A stretch of 64,000 nucleotides of DNA from Pollenia angustigena (taxonomy: Eukaryota; Arthropoda; Insecta; Diptera; Polleniidae). Each line of letters starts with the position of its first letter. The stretch's first letter is position 1. Both the position numbers and the translations under genes were made by a program. The stretch spans positions 146,876,511 through 146,940,510 of the forward strand of contig OV884059.1 of the NCBI GenBank assembly GCA_930367215.1, given 5' to 3'. Below are positions 59,639 to 64,000 of the stretch, piece by piece. Under the pieces are notes generated by a model. It saw only the letters and a list, made by a program, of their open reading frames with translations, made no database searches and was not told where the DNA came from.

Positions 59639-60588
59639 TTCTTTTCTTTCCTTTCGTTTTCTACCTATCTTTCGGATCTGTCTTGTGCTTTCGCTGCTTA
59701 TTTCACCTACTTTATGCCTTCTTGGCTATCTCTAATTAAGGCGTCACAATGGACCATATTGGTCTCTGGGTGAAGGTGTGAAGGAGACTTCACACCGGTC
59801 TTTCTACCTAGCTACCTAAGGCAAACGCGTGCTGAAAATCAATAAATAGGAGATAAAGCTGGCAGTTATTGCTGGCAAATTATTGAGAAGTGGGTAGCGA
59901 GTATCGACTCTTTGCACTTCTTTAGGAGTACTCAAGACTTAAAAGTGGTTACTCAATACTTTCAGAGTTGTATTTTGGGAACAGAACGGAAAATCTAACG
60001 GTTGTCTTTCAAAGTATAACTCTGTATATAAATACAATGCAAATTTCAAATTTATCAAGGAATCAAAAACAAGCTAGCAATAAAAAGCGAAGTTAAAAAA
60101 ATTAAACGGGTAAAACAATTTAAAACAAAATATGTTGTCTTCCGTGAATGTTTAATTTAACTTTATAAGTTCAATAGTACATTCAAAAAATCAGAAAGTA
60201 CCAATTGGAAAACAAAAAGTACCAAAAAGTCTTCTCTTATTGTGTCTCAATTACTCTGGACTCTGCATGCTGAATTTTGTGTTTCTAGGTTCAGCAATAA
60301 CAAAAATTAAAAAAAATACCAGAAAGAAATTTGATTTCCCGAATTTCCCCTTTTTTAAACTTTTTCTCCCCATCAAAAATGTTAATATACCTATAGTAGT
60401 GAGAGCCCATATTTAAAACGTATAAATTGTCAATAAATGAAGAAAAATGTTTTGTCAAAAAGAACCAAAACAAGGTACGATTTTCACGACTTTAACATTC
60501 GAATTTCGAAAAAGTACCAAATTTATATTTGTGTTTCTTAAGTTATGTTCACACCTATTAATTATTTGACGTCCTGCACTGACAACTA
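59639..60588. other. no recognisable feature
   Basis: Intron sequence. The stretch CACACCTATTAATTATTTGACGTCCT-like at 60552 resembles 5862-5890. Confidence 0.4.
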
Positions 60589-60936
60589 CACAGAAAAAAT
60601 TATTTTTCCAATTCAAACAAAAAATTTGTAGAATCAAAAAATTTTTTGTCTGAAATCGGTCCTATAAACAAATTTGCATATTCAAATAATTTATTTGCAT
60701 TTTGTTTATTGAAAAAAACACTGATTTTTTCAAACAAATAATTTAACTGAATCAAACAAAAAGTTTACTGAAATTCATATACTAAATTTCAAAATCAAAA
60801 AAAAAAGTTTTTGCACAAGCAATGACGCGCACACAAGTAAGCAATGTATGAGAAGATGACGGCAGAGCAGAGCCGCCGGCTGGCTTTGAGACACATTTTT
60901 ATAATTTTTTAACGAAGTCTTATTTATACACACAAC

Positions 60937-62578
60937 CAGCGTGGCCATTCTGGCATTTTTGCAGCTAGATTTAGCATTTTTTTGTCTGATTTAGCTGCAA
61001 ATTTTTCATTTAGCAGTTAGCATTTTTTTAGCATTTTTCAACTATATATTTAGCATTTTTTAGCATTATTTAATTTAAGAATATTCAAATAATCTTTTTT
61101 TGAAAATCAACCACACTGTTTTTTTGAATGCACATACAAGTCCCTACTCTTTTGCTTTAGAAACTGTACAATCTTTAAAAAGACCTTTCATTGCAAATTG
61201 TTTTAAAATTTGACCAGTTCGATCCATTAAATTCATGTTAAACGCATTTTTTCCCTTAATTACGATTTAAAAAAATTTTTGGAAACAAAAAATACCATAA
61301 CTTTTGAAATAGAAAAACAAACTCGATTTTATCGGGCATGTTCTGTCCATAGCAAAACGTTTAACATTGGCGATTCTGACTTAAAAACGCAAATAAGGTG
61401 TTCTGTAAATCGGAAAAGCAAAAAGTTTGGCGACTAAAAATTGCAAACGGGAACTAGAATATTTGAAAGAAACTATGGCAGATCGCAAACTTAACGCACG
61501 AGTTAAGGAACGCCACAAAATAAATCTGGCGTTTTGCGATTTCAAATCGTGCGATTGTCAGAACATGGCTGTATAGCTAAATTAATATGTCAACTTAGAT
61601 AACGATTGTCAAGCAATTTTCATAATTTAACAATTACTAACTTTCTTTGTGTAGAAAACAGTTTAAAATGAATGCAAATTAATCGAACATTTAAAAGAAA
61701 AAATGACTGATTTCACTGTATAAAAAATTACAAGTTTGGAACATCAGTGGTAGAAACTAAATTCATATGAATTGTTAAATAATAATTCAACAGTTGATTT
61801 CTGGATAAATGTATATGGATATAAAAATGCATTAAATGAAAATCCATTCAGTGAATTAGCCTCTTTTGCAATGAAGTTCTTGGTCTTGCCATTAAGCAAC
61901 ACGGAAGTTAAAATAGGTTTAAAGTGGTATAAATCTCTTAAACTGAAAATTCGAAATAGAATGAAGTTAAAGTCTATTAAATCGCTACTTTATATTAGGT
62001 GTGGTTTAAAATGGTGCGATAGTTTTAAAAAATTTCACGATCTCATATAAAAATGCAATGATAGCATATATAAAAATGATATCTCGATCGATTCTTCAGA
62101 AGCTGAAGAAGAATATTCATTTGATGACGTTTTTAATTTATAAAATGAATTTTTTTTTTAACATGTTATATAAATTTTATTGAAATATTAAATAATAGCC
62201 ATTTATGGGTCAAGTTCCCTTAATTTTTTGTTATGGTATGGTACCTTTTATTTAAAAACTTTTTATGTACGTATATAAGACTGAAATATATTTCCTTTAA
62301 AGTTTTAAGACTTTATGTTTAATAAATATTTTATTGTTACTTTTAATCAGTTTGTTCTCTTGATATAATGTGAGTTTATAGGGAAGAATTATGCAAAATA
62401 ATTCAATGCAGGCTAAAAATAAATCATGTATAAAGGCATATTAACTAAAATAACAAAAAAAATAATACAATTTAAATTTTAGCATTATTTTTTGGCAGTT
62501 TAGGATTTTTTTTAGCATTTTTGAGCATTATTTTAAAGCCGATTTAGCTGTAAAATATTTTTGGATATGGCCACACTG
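60937..62578 (+). mobile_element. hAT transposon, 1642 bp, exact 8-bp duplication
   Basis: Ends CAGCGTGGCCA / TGGCCACACTG; CACACAAC on both sides (60929-60936, 62579-62586), and the intact host copy has it once. TTTAGCATTTTT is repeated near both ends. Carries a transposase C-terminal remnant. Confidence 0.92.
61745..62140 (+). pseudogene. hAT transposase C-terminal dimerisation domain
   Basis: Reads VDFWINVYGYKNALNENPFS, ELASFAMKFLVLPLSNTEVK and IRNRMKLKSIKSLLYIR. This fits the hAT pattern FW..V..YKN..G...F.EL..F....L.LP.SN..VER.FS..K.KxRNRM. The VERxFS part is replaced by VKIGLKW. Upstream catalytic regions are not recognisable. Confidence 0.8.
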
Positions 62579-62627
62579 CACACAACACAATGTTTTTTTC
62601 TCTATCACTCTCTGTTGCTGTATCCCT

Positions 62628-63110
62628 TCTACCATGTTCACACGGACAGCAATATTCGTGTTTCGCTCTCTTATTCCTGTTTCGCGCCCCAAACATGATT
62701 GAAACGACTTGTTTCCCCATACAAAATTTTGTGAGCGAAACAGGTCGTTTCATTTTGAAACAGGCTGCGAAACAGGAAAAATGTACTATCATCTCCAATT
62801 TTGACAACATTTATCGTTAGTTTATCTGAACTAGCTCTCAAAAAAAATCAAAATAAAGAAAAAAAACAAAATAAAAATTGATGTTTAATAAAATAAAGTG
62901 ATTATTATAACATAATAATATCAATAAAAGTGTTAAATAATATATGTTTAAGTTTTATTTACTTTTTTTATCTATTTAAAAAAAAAATCACACTAACAAC
63001 ACAAAAAAAATGTCAAAATGAAACAGGAATGAATCGTATGAACAGCATGTTTGACAAACTAGTTTCAAAGAGCGAAACGAGTGGTTTATAACGTCGTATG
63101 AACATAGCAT
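62628..63110. mobile_element. inverted-repeat element inserted in the same host copy
   Basis: CCATGTTCACACGGACAGCA near 62633 is mirrored by CGTATGAACATAG near 63108, and GTTTCGCTCTC/GAGCGAAAC words pair inside. The intact host copy lacks the segment. Confidence 0.6.
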
Positions 63111-63161
63111 TCCTTTGCTAAAGGAGAAATGTGACCAAAAACGGCAGCAGACCGACTCGAT

Positions 63162-64000
63162 CAGCGTTACCGTTCAAAATTTTCAAAAAGGGGATTTTCC
63201 AAAAAAAAGTGTCACAAAAAGGGGAATTCTGAGAGAAAAAAAGGGGCAATTTTAAAAACAGGAAAATTTTCAAAAAAAAAAAAAAAACATACATATGTAT
63301 TTATTAAATTATTATCATCGAAAACTAATCATAAAAAAAATTAACTTTATATTTAAAAAAAAAAACATTATATATAATACAAATTGTTTGGGAAATACAC
63401 ACACACATATGTATATATATATACATATATATATATACATATATCGTGAAAAGCCATGTCATGTTTGCAAGTAAACGTTTATGAAATGTTGCATAGAATT
63501 TTTATTTCAATTAGTTACACAAAAACAGTTACTAATTACTTGTAAATAGAACGAGCAGCGTTGCCAGAAGTTTAGGAAGGAAAATCTTCATTAAGCGCAA
63601 AAAAATCCTATTTTAAAGAAAAAAATCTTAAAATTTTTTATAACAAGGGTAAAAAAAGTAAAAAATAGTAATAATTTTTTATAATAGCATATGTACTTCT
63701 TATTATGGAAACTATTTAAATTGAAATACATGATATTTATACAAAATTAAATTGGTTAAATTTTTCTAAAAATACATTTTGAAAAACCAATAAACAAGCT
63801 GATACAAAACCTTTTTGTTTTAAAAATTGACTTTTTAAGAAACTGTGAAAAAATTATTTATTTTGTACAAACAAACTTAAAGTTAAAAATCTTTATTTGT
63901 GAAAAAAAATCTTTAAATCATATTTTGGTTAAAAAATCTTCAAAAGTTAGATAAAATCTTCATTCTGGCAACGCTGAGAACGAGCTTTAAATAGTGTAGT
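63162..64000. mobile_element. hAT element, left part only
   Basis: CAGCGTTACCGTTC interrupts the host right after GACTCGAT. A CAGCGTT terminus is the hAT type seen nearby. Contains AAAAAGGGG-type repeats, an (AT)n/(ATAC)n run at 63405-63446 and the MITE below. The right end is outside the window. Confidence 0.5.
63556..63976. mobile_element. hAT MITE, 421 bp, exact 8-bp duplication
   Basis: Ends CAGCGTTGCCAGAAG / CTGGCAACGCTG; AGAACGAG on both sides (63548-63555, 63977-63984). Subterminal AAAATCTTCA words on both ends. No coding sequence. Confidence 0.9.

Larger units (their letters stand above)
60589..64000. mobile_element. second copy of the 887-bp TIR element, split by three insertions
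   Basis: Host pieces: 60589-60936, 62579-62627, 63111-63161. Together they follow the intact copy (58752-59638) in order to CCGACTCGAT. The remainder should resume beyond the right edge. Confidence 0.85.

Noticed and set aside
61011..61100. Repeated TTTAGCATTTTT words as a regulatory array
   Set aside because: They are subterminal repeats of the hAT element at 60937-62578 and recur near its other end.

Overview
This window is AT-rich nuclear DNA from a fly, most likely a calyptrate (blow fly, house fly or stable fly type). The evidence is intron-rich coding sequence with GT..AG junctions, TATA+Inr core promoters, and Jockey, R1/LOA-type and RTE LINE fragments, gypsy LTR, Tc1/mariner, hAT, PIF/Harbinger and Helitron remnants packed between a few exons. 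There is no bacterial, plasmid or CRISPR content.

The backbone is one + strand gene for a secreted ADAMTS-family metalloprotease. Seven internal coding exons are visible (11112-11343, 11418-11580, 23875-23994, 42305-42484, 42657-43267, 44042-44140, 46614-46727). They join in compatible phases. They encode the reprolysin-type propeptide, a basic and His/Gln-rich linker, a furin site (RMKR) and the catalytic domain up to the first half of the zinc site (HELGH). The signal-peptide exon lies upstream and the exon after HELGH is more than 17 kb downstream; neither was found. Introns of 12.3 kb, 18.3 kb, 2.5 kb and >17 kb are filled with mobile elements.

Inside the 18.3-kb intron sit two small paralogous secreted-protein genes in divergent orientation (34059-34743 on -, 37392-37897 on +). 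Each has a clear TATA box with an initiator about 32 bases downstream. Both carry lesions: the - copy has ATA where the start codon should be plus a frameshift, and the + copy has one frameshift in a short A run. The - copy also has a Thr-rich mucin-like stretch.

Most of the rest is nested transposable elements whose borders can often be read to the base. Examples are a Helitron inside a mariner with its AT target restored (16891-19258), a hAT inside a gypsy solo LTR inside a Helitron (12344-15093), an 8-bp-duplicating hAT MITE with its empty site present nearby (7212-7835), a PIF/Harbinger element with transposase remnants (53408-54585), and a multi-level nest at 60589-64000. Four copies of a repeat at 24.5 and 28.0-29.1 kb contain what looks like a hammerhead ribozyme with a palindromic short stem III, the type known from Penelope-like elements. 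This is the most interesting signal in the window.

Large stretches (2.9-4.8, 10.0-11.1, 22.4-23.9, 47.0-48.5, 52.3-53.4, 56.2-57.3 kb) show no recognisable gene.
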